Source: CAYINJ01 sp964364745 (GTDB taxonomy: Bacteria; Patescibacteriota; Patescibacteriia; JACRDY01). From it: 43,531 bases of DNA. Made by a program: the position numbers and the translations under genes. Shown here in pieces: positions 24,828 through 31,743 of the stretch; the stretch's first letter is position 1, and every line of letters starts with the position of its first letter. The DNA lies in the NCBI GenBank assembly GCA_964364745.1, contig CAYINJ010000001.1, forward strand, positions 1-43,531, given 5' to 3'. The notes beneath the pieces were generated by a model. That model saw nothing but the letters and a program-made list of their open reading frames with translations, did not search any database and had not been told where the DNA came from.

Positions 24828-25130
24828 TTAGCTGACGTCGGCTTTTTGCTCTAAAATTTTTACCCGGCGATCAAGGTCATTTAATTCAAACCGATAGGCG
24901 ACATTGCCGAGCCGCAGTTTAATCTCTTCCTGACCACGCTCTAAAACGGTCAACCGACCGTTCGTTTCTGCCTGCCCATGCTCCAGAGAGGTCAACCGAC
25001 CGTTCGTTTCTGCCTGACCATGCTCCAGAACCGTCAATCGGCCTTCAACCGAATCAAATCGAACTCCAACTTCATCAAAGCCGGTTTTAATCATGCCTGC
25101 CAAATTATCGAGGGTGATGCTGGGTGACAT
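24828..25130 (-). CDS. Coiled-coil repeat protein, 100 residues
   Basis: A small protein whose centre is three copies of a 14-residue repeat (GRLT-V/S-LE-H/R-GQ-E, two of them continuing TN), encoded by 42-base DNA repeats, flanked by MSPSITLDNLAGMIKTGFDE and LNDLDRRVKILEQKA. The spacing suits a parallel coiled coil of heptads. There is no membrane segment. The function is unknown, and this repeat length can expand or shrink by slippage. The ATG lies 8 bases after a -10 box, a leaderless arrangement. Confidence 0.7.
   Translation of the reverse strand: MSPSITLDNLAGMIKTGFDEVGVRFDSVEGRLTVLEHGQAETNGRLTSLEHGQAETNGRLTVLERGQEEIKLRLGNVAYRFELNDLDRRVKILEQKADVS
24939..25038. repeat. Three tandem 42-base coding repeats
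   Basis: Copies begin at about 24939, 24981 and 25023, each with GGTCAACCGACCG or a close variant; the first two are nearly identical. They lie within the coiled-coil gene. Confidence 0.75.
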
Positions 25131-25138
25131 ACTTGAGT

Positions 25139-25168
25139 AGTATATACCATTAAATTATACCTCGTCAA
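25139..25168 (-). promoter_or_regulatory. Promoter of the coiled-coil repeat gene
   Basis: TTGACG (25168-25163), 18-base spacer, TATACT (25144-25139), ending 8 bases before the ATG. Confidence 0.65.
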
Positions 25169-25174
25169 AACAGG

Positions 25175-25192
25175 GGTTAGTTTTGACTAACC
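25175..25192. other. Small hairpin between dus and the coiled-coil gene
   Basis: GGTTAGT and ACTAACC form a 7-bp stem with a 4-base loop. On the minus strand it lies past the dus stop, but the T-run is poor, so it is at best a weak terminator. Confidence 0.4.
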
Positions 25193-25242
25193 ACTAGCAT
25201 ATCCTACCAGACATTAACAAAATCTAAACTCGCCCTGCCCCT

Positions 25243-26223
25243 TTATTGGGAGCCATATTGAGTAATGACTGCCGCCACTTCGCTAGCATTGGTCGTGGTC
25301 ATCAGTTTGGCTCGCAACTCGGCCGCGCCGGCAAAACCAGAGACATAGGCCTTGAAGTGTTTTTTCATCAGTTCAAATGGCTTGATGCCGCTCATCAACT
25401 CATCGTAGATCCTGGCGTGTTCGACCATCACCGCCAGCCGTTCGGCTAGTGGCACGTCAGCGATTGACCGCTCGCGATCAAACAACCACGGATTACCAAA
25501 AATCGCCCGACCGAGCATGACACCGTCGACTCCATACTCGGCGACCCTCTGCCGCGCGTCAGTCAAATCACGCACGTCGCCGTTGCCAATGATTAACACG
25601 CCACTGCCGCGCGCGATCTCAACGGCTTGGCGGATTGCCTCCCAGCGGGCGGGCACTTTTGACATTTCTTTTCTGGTCCGGCCGTGAACCGTGATCGCGG
25701 CTGGTTGCGCGGCCAACAACGCTGGTAGCCAAGTGTCAATTTCATTCTTACTAAAACCCAAGCGCGTTTTGACGGACACCGGCAAACCACCCCCTCCCGC
25801 TTTGGTCGCGGCAATAATTTCTTGGGCTAATTTTGGCTGTTTGATCAAGCCGGCGCCGGCGCCCTGTTTGCCGGAAATACTTTTTTCCGGACAGCCCATA
25901 TTAATATCAATGCCATCAAAACCAAGGGTGACCAACAACTGCGCGGCGGTGTAAAAATTATCCGGTGTCGAGCCAAAAATCTGGGCGACGATCGGCCGCT
26001 CACCTTCAGTGTAGCGCAACGTCGGTAAGAGCTTTGGCCGGCCTAGATCGGAGCACAGCCCATCGGCCGAGACGAACTCGGTCCACATCACGTCCGGCTG
26101 GCCATATTTGGCAATTACAGTCCGAAAGGCCGGATCGGTGACGTCGGCCATCGGCGCCAAACAAAAAAACGGCCGCGGCAGGGTAGTCCAGAAGTTCTTA
26201 TTCTTTGGCAGCGATTTCGTCAT
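25243..26223 (-). CDS. dus: tRNA-dihydrouridine synthase
   Basis: FMN enzyme reducing uridines in tRNA D-loops. The 326-residue protein (start MTKSLPKNKNFW at 26223, preferred over the longer open frame to 26268 because it clears the promoter) has the Dus signatures: CLAPMADVTDPAFR at the FMN site, DINMGCPEKSISGKQGAGAGL with the catalytic Cys, VKTRLGF, TVHGRTRKE, IGNGDV and GVMLGRAIFGNPW. The neighbours are unrelated. No SD sits at the usual distance. Confidence 0.95.
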   Translation of the reverse strand: MTKSLPKNKNFWTTLPRPFFCLAPMADVTDPAFRTVIAKYGQPDVMWTEFVSADGLCSDLGRPKLLPTLRYTEGERPIVAQIFGSTPDNFYTAAQLLVTLGFDGIDINMGCPEKSISGKQGAGAGLIKQPKLAQEIIAATKAGGGGLPVSVKTRLGFSKNEIDTWLPALLAAQPAAITVHGRTRKEMSKVPARWEAIRQAVEIARGSGVLIIGNGDVRDLTDARQRVAEYGVDGVMLGRAIFGNPWLFDRERSIADVPLAERLAVMVEHARIYDELMSGIKPFELMKKHFKAYVSGFAGAAELRAKLMTTTNASEVAAVITQYGSQ

Positions 26224-26258
26224 AACATCTAATAGTGCCACGGTTTTCCTTTGATTGC

Positions 26259-26267
26259 AATATAGCA
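26259..26267 (-). promoter_or_regulatory. Extended -10 promoter of dus
   Basis: TGCTATATT on the minus strand, about 35 bases before the ATG at 26223. Confidence 0.5.
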
Positions 26268-26383
26268 CATTACCGGATCAAATTTCTAACTCGATATTTT
26301 CCCCCAGAAATTTACTTGATAGACAGGCCTAAAAAAACATGCTACAACCTCTAGTGAACCACCCCAATTTCATGGAGACCATT

Positions 26384-27847
26384 ATGTCCATTGACGAGAC
26401 CAATCCTCAGCCAAAGAACCGGGCCGAACGGCCGACTTGTTTGGCGGGGGAACTATGGTTCACCGCCAATGGCAGCACCCCAGCCGATATCCATAAACGC
26501 CTCATGAGTGGCGCGATTGCCGCAACAATTCGTTTGGGTGACCGCACCAGCGCGGCCGCCGACTTCAAAGGTGGCTACGTGCCGGGGCGATCGGTGCGCT
26601 TGCTCGTGCAATTGCCCGATGGGTCATTTACACCTCAAGCCCACGCGGCCGTAGTGACTGCCGCCCGCCGTCTCTTGGCTGGTGAACTGACCGATGCTGA
26701 TTGTGTCGGTGCCGCGCTTGATGGTGACACGGCTGTGGCCGTGAAAGACCGTCTGGCGGCGACGTACGGCCGACCGATTGCCGATGATGACGACCTGACC
26801 GTGGTGCGTTTCGCGCTCTTTGAGAACATGACCAGCGCGGCTGATTTGATGGCCGCCGGCGTGGCCCACCCCGCCGAGCAGCCCACGGATAACCCGACCA
26901 CGCTGGACTTCGAGCACTACACGCTCCCCTGCCAAGAGCATGACTATCCGGCCCGGACACCGACCATGTGGAACGCCGCTTATCGGGAGTTTGATCTCCC
27001 CGTGGGCAATTGCATTCTACTGGGCGATCCGAGCCAAGCCCGGTCGATCTTCGATGTCTTGCGGCGCGATCCGAAATATCTCGGCGGTGGCACGGGAGTG
27101 GGCTTTAAGGATGTGATCCCGCCGCTCCTCGACGAGCTCGACCCCTTGGCTGAAGCCATTGGCGCGGTTAATTTCGTCAGGAAAATGCCGGATGGCAAGT
27201 TGCGCGGCTATAACACCGATGGCCGCGGCTATGCCCAAGGTCTGGCCGACTTGTTAGCTGAACGCGGTGAAGAGTTGAGCGGTAAAAAAGCCGTGCTCTT
27301 AGGCGCCGGCGGCACCGGTAATGCCGTGGCCTTCGCGCTGGCTGAGCGCGGCCTGGTCGTGCAGATTATAAACCGCACCAAGGCGAAGGCCCAAGTGCTG
27401 GCCGACAAGATCAACCGCTACTTTGGCACCGAGTTAGCCAGCGCTGATGATGAGTCGGTCATCGCTGCCGCCGCGGCTAGTGCCGATGTCGTCATCAATG
27501 TGTCAACCAAAGGTGCCGCTGGAGAGATGGCTGACTATTCAGCGCTAGCCCCAGCCAGCTTGCCGGCCACACCTGAAAATATCGCCGTCAACCTATCGGT
27601 GGCGGACACCGTGCTAGCCCAGATCCCGTCGACCACGATCATCAGTGACGTGGTGCTAACCAAAGCCGGCACGCCATTGTTACGTGCAGCGGCTGAACGC
27701 GGATTCACCACGCTCGATGGTCTGCCGATGGTCATCAATCAAGGCGTCGAGGCCTTCTGGATCCTCCATGGTGAAGAATTGGCCGCCCGTGGTATCGCCA
27801 AGGCCCAAGTCGCTGACGTCATGCGCCGCGCCGCTTACGCGGTCTGA
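26384..27847 (+). CDS. Shikimate-dehydrogenase-like protein with unusual N-terminal domain and altered substrate site
   Basis: A 487-residue protein. The start ATG 26384 is chosen for GGAG 6 bases upstream. Residues about 190-487 are AroE-like: TPTMWNAAYREF, IGAVNFV, GYNTDGRGYAQGL (Asp279), a Rossmann GAGGTG (307-312), NRTKAKAQVLA, and MVINQGVEAF. But the two shikimate-binding serines of the usual S-x-S motif are absent (ARTPTM), and NVTIPHK reads GTGVGFK, keeping only the Lys (242). Residues 1-185 form an extra domain; AATIRLGDR and GGYVPGRSVRLLVQL resemble an ASCH/PUA-like core, a tentative reading. It could be a quinate/shikimate-like dehydrogenase for another substrate. No other shikimate gene is present. 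Confidence 0.8.
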   Translation: MSIDETNPQPKNRAERPTCLAGELWFTANGSTPADIHKRLMSGAIAATIRLGDRTSAAADFKGGYVPGRSVRLLVQLPDGSFTPQAHAAVVTAARRLLAGELTDADCVGAALDGDTAVAVKDRLAATYGRPIADDDDLTVVRFALFENMTSAADLMAAGVAHPAEQPTDNPTTLDFEHYTLPCQEHDYPARTPTMWNAAYREFDLPVGNCILLGDPSQARSIFDVLRRDPKYLGGGTGVGFKDVIPPLLDELDPLAEAIGAVNFVRKMPDGKLRGYNTDGRGYAQGLADLLAERGEELSGKKAVLLGAGGTGNAVAFALAERGLVVQIINRTKAKAQVLADKINRYFGTELASADDESVIAAAAASADVVINVSTKGAAGEMADYSALAPASLPATPENIAVNLSVADTVLAQIPSTTIISDVVLTKAGTPLLRAAAERGFTTLDGLPMVINQGVEAFWILHGEELAARGIAKAQVADVMRRAAYAV

Positions 27848-27867
27848 TTTTGTCCCACTGAAACTCA

Positions 27868-27896
27868 AACCCCCGAGGTCGTACCTCGGGGGTTTT
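27868..27896 (+). terminator. Terminator after the AroE-like gene
   Basis: AACCCCCGAGGT and ACCTCGGGGGTT form a 12-bp stem with a 3-base loop, followed by TTTT. Confidence 0.92.
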
Positions 27897-27903
27897 CTAA
27901 TAC

Positions 27904-27931
27904 CAAAAAACCGCCGGGGCGGCGATTTTTT
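27904..27931. terminator. Terminator after tRNA-Glu (usable both ways)
   Basis: A-run, CGCCG, GGG loop, CGGCG, T-run. On the minus strand it lies 8 bases past the tRNA 3' end. Confidence 0.7.
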
Positions 27932-27938
27932 AGACACT

Positions 27939-28010
27939 TGACCCCACCGGGAATCGAACCCGGATTACCAGGATGAGAACCTGGCGTCCTAACCGTTAGA
28001 CGATGGGGCC
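27939..28010 (-). tRNA. tRNA-Glu (anticodon CTC)
   Basis: A 72-base cloverleaf on the minus strand. The acceptor GGCCCCA pairs with TGGGGTC (one G-T), with discriminator A. The anticodon stem CCAGG/CCTGG holds the loop TTCTCAT, so the anticodon is CTC (reads GAG). The T arm is CCGGG-TTCGATT-CCCGG. The 3' CCA is not encoded, so it must be added by a CCA-adding enzyme. A 13-base copy of its D-arm region lies just upstream at 28020-28032. Confidence 0.95.
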
Positions 28011-28019
28011 AAATCTAGA

Positions 28020-28091
28020 GTCCTAACCGTTACCTGCCTGCCGGTTTACCTACCTGCCGGTAGGCAGGCCTGCCGGAGGCATGGCAGGCCG
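28020..28091. repeat. tRNA D-arm fragment copy and CCTGCC/GGCAGG palindrome cluster
   Basis: GTCCTAACCGTTA at 28020-28032 repeats 27986-27998 inside tRNA-Glu. It is followed by several CCTGCC/GGCAGG units, including the perfect 12-base palindrome GGCAGGCCTGCC (28063-28074) and a CCTGCC-GGTA-GGCAGG hairpin. It resembles a dispersed palindromic (REP-like) element. Confidence 0.65.
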
Positions 28092-28115
28092 GGACGATGA
28101 GGCCGTAATTCGTAA

Positions 28116-29417
28116 TTACTTGGCGAGCCATTTCGGATCGTGGCGGCAGAGGAGTTCTTCGGCCCGTAATGGCTCGGCCATTAACTCTTTGACAATCCGC
28201 TCCATCCGCACGCCTTGCGACCCTTTGACCAGAATTAAATCCCCTTGTTCGATCCGATCTTGCAAGAAGATACCAGCTGCCGCGGCTTTGTCAAATGACC
28301 AAACGCGATCTTTGGCCATCCCGACGCCGATGGCCGCATTGGCCATCAAGCGAGATTTTTCACCCACCGTCACCAAATAATTAATCCCCAACTCCGCCAC
28401 TTTGCGCCCGACTTCTAAGTGAGCGCGATCGGTATAGGTACCGAGTTCCAACATATCGCCTAACACCGCGTACTTGTGGCGACTGCCGGGTAACTGCACT
28501 TGGTGCAAGACGTCTAGCGCGGCCAACGCCGGGTTCGGTGAAGAATTATAGGTGTCGTCAATAATCAAGGTGTATTTGATGCCATCGATCAAGTTCATCC
28601 GACCGCGCGGCGGTCGGTACTGGCGCAAGTTTTCCGAGATCCGCACTAAGTTCATGCCCAAACTCACCCCCACCGCGATCGCGGCCAGCGCGGCGTTGAC
28701 CGAGTGGCGGCCGACTGATGAGGGCAAAAACACGGGCACGGTACTGCCCTGATATGACACCTTAAAACTGACCCCCCGGATTGACTCGACGCCATCAGTG
28801 GCCATTTGCTGACCCGACACGCGTTCTTCATAGGCCCGGACCTCGGCTGATTCAGTGAAGCCGTAAGTTAGTTTGGCGGCCTTGACTTTGGCGCTGGCCG
28901 CCATGACTAGTGGATCGTCGGCGTTTAACACCGCCACCCGCGTGGCCGGCAGTCGCCGCACCAGGGTACTTTCTTCTTTGGCCACCCCGTCGAGATCGCC
29001 AAAAAACTCCAAGTGGACTGGCGCGATCGCCGTCAGAACACCGACGGTGCACTCGACAAAGCTAAGCAGATAATTTGTGTCGCCGGGATGATCAGCGCCC
29101 AGCTCTAGCACCAACAATTCCGGGTATTGTTTGTCGCGGATAATTAACAGTCGGATGGCGCGGCCTAACACCGCCAACCACTTCAACGGATTGCGACCAC
29201 CGGACTCCGCGCCAATAATGGTCAGGGGCACGCCCAGTTCATTGTTGTAGCTTTTGACGCTATGGCGGGCTGGCCGCTCCGATGACAAGACGGTAAAAAT
29301 GGCCTCCTTGGCGGAGGTTTTGCCGATGCTGCCGCTGATCCCCACGACCTTCGGCTGGTATTTTTTTAACACCGCTCGAGCCAAGACCCGCAAGATGCTT
29401 TGTAATAATTTCACCAT
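28116..29417 (-). CDS. murF: UDP-N-acetylmuramoyl-tripeptide--D-alanyl-D-alanine ligase, short form
   Basis: Adds D-Ala-D-Ala to the peptidoglycan precursor. The 433-residue protein begins almost directly with the Mur-ligase ATP domain: P-loop GISGSIGKT at 26-34, LELGADHPGDTNYLL, APVHLEFFGDLDGVAKEES (MurF type), NADDP, then the C-terminal domain marked by IDDTYNSSPNPALAALDVL. The N-terminal UDP-sugar domain of classical MurF is nearly absent, so substrate binding must differ or another protein helps. It is downstream of a class B PBP, consistent with a wall cluster. The promoter TTGCCG-17-TATACT ends 9 bases before the ATG. Confidence 0.9.
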   Translation of the reverse strand: MVKLLQSILRVLARAVLKKYQPKVVGISGSIGKTSAKEAIFTVLSSERPARHSVKSYNNELGVPLTIIGAESGGRNPLKWLAVLGRAIRLLIIRDKQYPELLVLELGADHPGDTNYLLSFVECTVGVLTAIAPVHLEFFGDLDGVAKEESTLVRRLPATRVAVLNADDPLVMAASAKVKAAKLTYGFTESAEVRAYEERVSGQQMATDGVESIRGVSFKVSYQGSTVPVFLPSSVGRHSVNAALAAIAVGVSLGMNLVRISENLRQYRPPRGRMNLIDGIKYTLIIDDTYNSSPNPALAALDVLHQVQLPGSRHKYAVLGDMLELGTYTDRAHLEVGRKVAELGINYLVTVGEKSRLMANAAIGVGMAKDRVWSFDKAAAAGIFLQDRIEQGDLILVKGSQGVRMERIVKELMAEPLRAEELLCRHDPKWLAK

Positions 29418-29426
29418 AACGAATCT

Positions 29427-29455
29427 AGTATAATCCGCTTAATCCTTCTCGGCAA
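29427..29455 (-). promoter_or_regulatory. Promoter of murF (near-leaderless)
   Basis: TTGCCG (29455-29450), 17-base spacer, TATACT (29432-29427), only 9 bases before the ATG at 29417. Confidence 0.65.
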
Positions 29456-29476
29456 CTGTTCGATCATCGGCGCCCG

Positions 29477-31252
29477 CTAGCGCTGGGTCGTTATCTCATC
29501 TGGCTTAATTTGATAATAATTCAAAATAAACTCGGCCAGTTCACGGAAGACCGGCACAGCCGAGCCGTCGGCAAAGCGGCTGTTGGCCGGCCGGTCAAAA
29601 CGGATCAGCATGACGAAGACCGGATGGCTGACCGGGCCAAAACCAATAAAGGTCTGCATGGTTTGATTGCCATAGCCGCCGCCGGACGACGCGATCTGGG
29701 CCGTGCCGGTTTTGCCGCCCAAGTAATACCCTGGCACCTGGGCCCGAGTACTGTGGCCGGTCCGGACGACTTCGGCCAACATGCCGGCGATCAAACTGGA
29801 CGTTTTCGTCGAGATCACGCGGCGGACAATCGTTGGTTTGGTCTTGGTCACGACCTCGTCTGGGCCAATTACGCGATCAACAATGTATGGTTTCATCAGC
29901 AGCCCGCCGTTGACCAGCGCACTATAAGCCGTAATCAACTGCAACGGCGTGGTCGTAATCCCCTGGCCGAAGGCGGCGGTCGCCGAGTAGACCTCGCCCG
30001 ACTTGGTCAGTGACGCCAATGACCCACCGACTTCACCGGCCAACTCGATGCCGGTCGGTTGGCCGAAGCCAAATTTTTCCACATAGTCGCGGAAGGTGTT
30101 TTGGCCGGTCTGGCGCATGACAAAAATCGCGCCGAGGTTGAGTGACTGCTTTAGGACCTCGATCATGTTTTGGGTGCCATAGGCCTGATCATCGAAGTTG
30201 CGAATACTAAATCCCCCGATTTTGTCTTCGCCGGTGTCTTCGTAAGTCGTCTCCGGCGTCACGGCATCAGTATCGAGACCGGCGGCCATGGTGATGCCCT
30301 TAAAAACCGACCCCGGCTCGTAGGCGTCAAAAATACTTGGGTTAGTGTAGGCCCGGGCATCGGTGACTTGACTATAGGCGTTCGGGTCATAGTCGGGATG
30401 GCCGCACATCGCCCGCACCGCGCCGGTCGATGGCTCCATGACGATGATCGTCCCGCCGGTGGCGGCGTACTTGACGACCGCCTCATCGAGCTTCCGACAG
30501 ATGGTTTCTTCGAGGGTGGCATCGACCGTCAGCACGATGTTACTACCATTGACGGCCGGTTGTTCGACCCGCGTGCCAATCCCAATCGGCCGACCGGCGG
30601 CGTCGCGCTCAATCACCCGCGTGCCGGCCATCCCGGCCAGCTCTTCATTCCAATACCCTTCCAAACCGTACTGCCCCACTAGCTCATCGCCCTGCCAGCC
30701 GACGAATCCGGCGATGTGACTGCCGCTCACACCGGCCGGATAGTAGCGCTGGGCCTCCGGCTCCCAATGAATCCCCGGCAGTTGGAGTGTGGCCAGCGCG
30801 GTAATTTTATCTTCGGTGACGCGATGGACCAGCGGCTCATATGGATCATCCGGTCGCGCCAGCTGCTGGCTAATTCTGGCGACCACCTCCGGCGGCAGAT
30901 CCAAGACGGTGTTCAGTTCTGCCGCCGTCCCGACCGGATCCTCAACCGCAAACGTCTGACCATAAATTAAATAGAATTGCTGATTAGTCGCCAATGGCAC
31001 CAACGACGGTTCATCATCAGGCGACTGCCGCGTGTCTTGTAAATAAATTGATCCCCGTTCCGCCGGCAGGGCTTGGGTCACTTCATGCTGGTTGGCGGCC
31101 AGACCGGCAAAGAAATCGTGCCGGACGATCTGCAGCCAACCGAGGCGGAACACCACCACCACCGCCACCAATAACAAACCGTACCAAAACGCCCGCAGGC
31201 GCCACTCGGCAAAGGTGGGGTGGGATTTTTTGGTAAACAGGCGTGGTTTCAT
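29477..31252 (-). CDS. Class B penicillin-binding protein (FtsI/PBP2-type transpeptidase)
   Basis: Cross-links peptidoglycan at the outer face of the membrane. The 591-residue protein has a cytoplasmic basic start, one transmembrane helix (residues about 21-40), the dimerisation/pedestal domain opening with LPAERGSIY, and a transpeptidase domain. The catalytic motifs are intact: Ser315-V-F-Lys318, Ser370-L-Asn372 and Lys514-T-G-T. The EPGSVFKG context and GQPTGIELAGE are FtsI/SpoVD-like; whether it serves division or elongation cannot be told. It lies upstream of murF. TACAAT ends 8 bases before the ATG. Confidence 0.95.
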   Translation of the reverse strand: MKPRLFTKKSHPTFAEWRLRAFWYGLLLVAVVVVFRLGWLQIVRHDFFAGLAANQHEVTQALPAERGSIYLQDTRQSPDDEPSLVPLATNQQFYLIYGQTFAVEDPVGTAAELNTVLDLPPEVVARISQQLARPDDPYEPLVHRVTEDKITALATLQLPGIHWEPEAQRYYPAGVSGSHIAGFVGWQGDELVGQYGLEGYWNEELAGMAGTRVIERDAAGRPIGIGTRVEQPAVNGSNIVLTVDATLEETICRKLDEAVVKYAATGGTIIVMEPSTGAVRAMCGHPDYDPNAYSQVTDARAYTNPSIFDAYEPGSVFKGITMAAGLDTDAVTPETTYEDTGEDKIGGFSIRNFDDQAYGTQNMIEVLKQSLNLGAIFVMRQTGQNTFRDYVEKFGFGQPTGIELAGEVGGSLASLTKSGEVYSATAAFGQGITTTPLQLITAYSALVNGGLLMKPYIVDRVIGPDEVVTKTKPTIVRRVISTKTSSLIAGMLAEVVRTGHSTRAQVPGYYLGGKTGTAQIASSGGGYGNQTMQTFIGFGPVSHPVFVMLIRFDRPANSRFADGSAVPVFRELAEFILNYYQIKPDEITTQR

Positions 31253-31270
31253 TGTTTCTTATTGTATCAA

Positions 31271-31339
31271 AACCCCGCACATAACTGCCGCTAGTTTCCC
31301 CAAACCGCTCGTGGCGCGGCGGCAATTATGTGCGGGGTT
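31271..31339 (-). terminator. Long inverted repeat/terminator between the LiaI-like gene and the PBP gene
   Basis: 21-base arms (31271-31291 and 31319-31339, one mismatch) enclose 27 bases. On the minus strand the hairpin runs into TTTTGATACAAT, so it terminates the upstream gene and abuts the PBP gene's -10. Confidence 0.75.
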
Positions 31340-31357
31340 AAGTGCTTCGTCGTCAAA

Positions 31358-31552
31358 TTATTTCTTCTTGCCGCAACCGCAATCTAGCCCACACCAGCCG
31401 TGCCAACAATTGCCTTTTTTCATTAATAAGCTGACCCCCAGGGCGATCAAAACCGCCGGCCACAGCACGCTCCAGAAATCCTGTGGCAACAAGCCGACAT
31501 TTTGGGCCAAGAGCACCAAACCGACGAGCATTAACAAAGCTCCAAAAAACAT
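31358..31552 (-). CDS. LiaI/LiaF-like two-helix mini membrane protein with Cys-rich tail
   Basis: A 64-residue protein: two transmembrane helices (about 3-20 and 28-44) joined by LLPQDFWSVLWP. This matches the LiaI-LiaF-like transmembrane domain pattern (G-LLPQ-x-W-x-L-WP-LL-G). The tail after the second helix has Cys49, 54, 58 and 60 plus His51, a possible metal or redox site that the plain domain does not have. Function unknown. It has its own promoter. Confidence 0.75.
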   Translation of the reverse strand: MFFGALLMLVGLVLLAQNVGLLPQDFWSVLWPAVLIALGVSLLMKKGNCWHGWCGLDCGCGKKK

Positions 31553-31598
31553 ATTGCGGTTAATTAAATGATGAGTGATTTAAAAGTAAGCTGGCTTG

Positions 31599-31627
31599 AT
31601 TATACCACATTTCAGTCAGATAACCAA
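31599..31627 (-). promoter_or_regulatory. Promoter of the LiaI-like gene
   Basis: TTGGTT (31627-31622), 17-base spacer, TATAAT (31604-31599) with an extended TG, on the minus strand. Confidence 0.6.
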
Positions 31628-31633
31628 GTACCC

Positions 31634-31663
31634 TTGACAAAATAAGTAAAATAATGATAAGGT
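31634..31663 (+). promoter_or_regulatory. Promoter of the 510-residue repeat membrane protein
   Basis: TTGACA (31634-31639) with TAAGGT (31658-31663) at an 18-base spacing. It overlaps the divergent LiaI-like promoter region. Confidence 0.55.
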
Positions 31664-31670
31664 AAGGTAT

Positions 31671-31743
31671 CTGGTCAATTCCGACTGGATGCCCAGTTTT
31701 TTGAAAACTAAACCCGTTTCGCAGGAGGTTTGCCATGAAACGG
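31671..31743 (+). promoter_or_regulatory. Shared leader, copy A, with SD-enclosing hairpin
   Basis: CTGGTC (31671), GACTGGA (31683), a 21-base block (31700-31720) and AGGAGG (31723-31728) line up with the leader of the lipoprotein gene at 42205. CCGTTTC (31714-31720) can pair with GAAACGG (31737-31743), placing the SD and part of the ATG in a 16-base loop. Confidence 0.65.

Noticed and set aside
24939..25038. 42-base repeats as a CRISPR array
   Set aside because: Repeats are contiguous with no variable spacers and lie in frame in a coiled-coil gene.
27986..28032. 13-base tRNA repeat as att sites of an integrated element
   Set aside because: The copies are only 34 bases apart, lie at the D-arm/5' side rather than the 3' end, and enclose no integrase or cargo.
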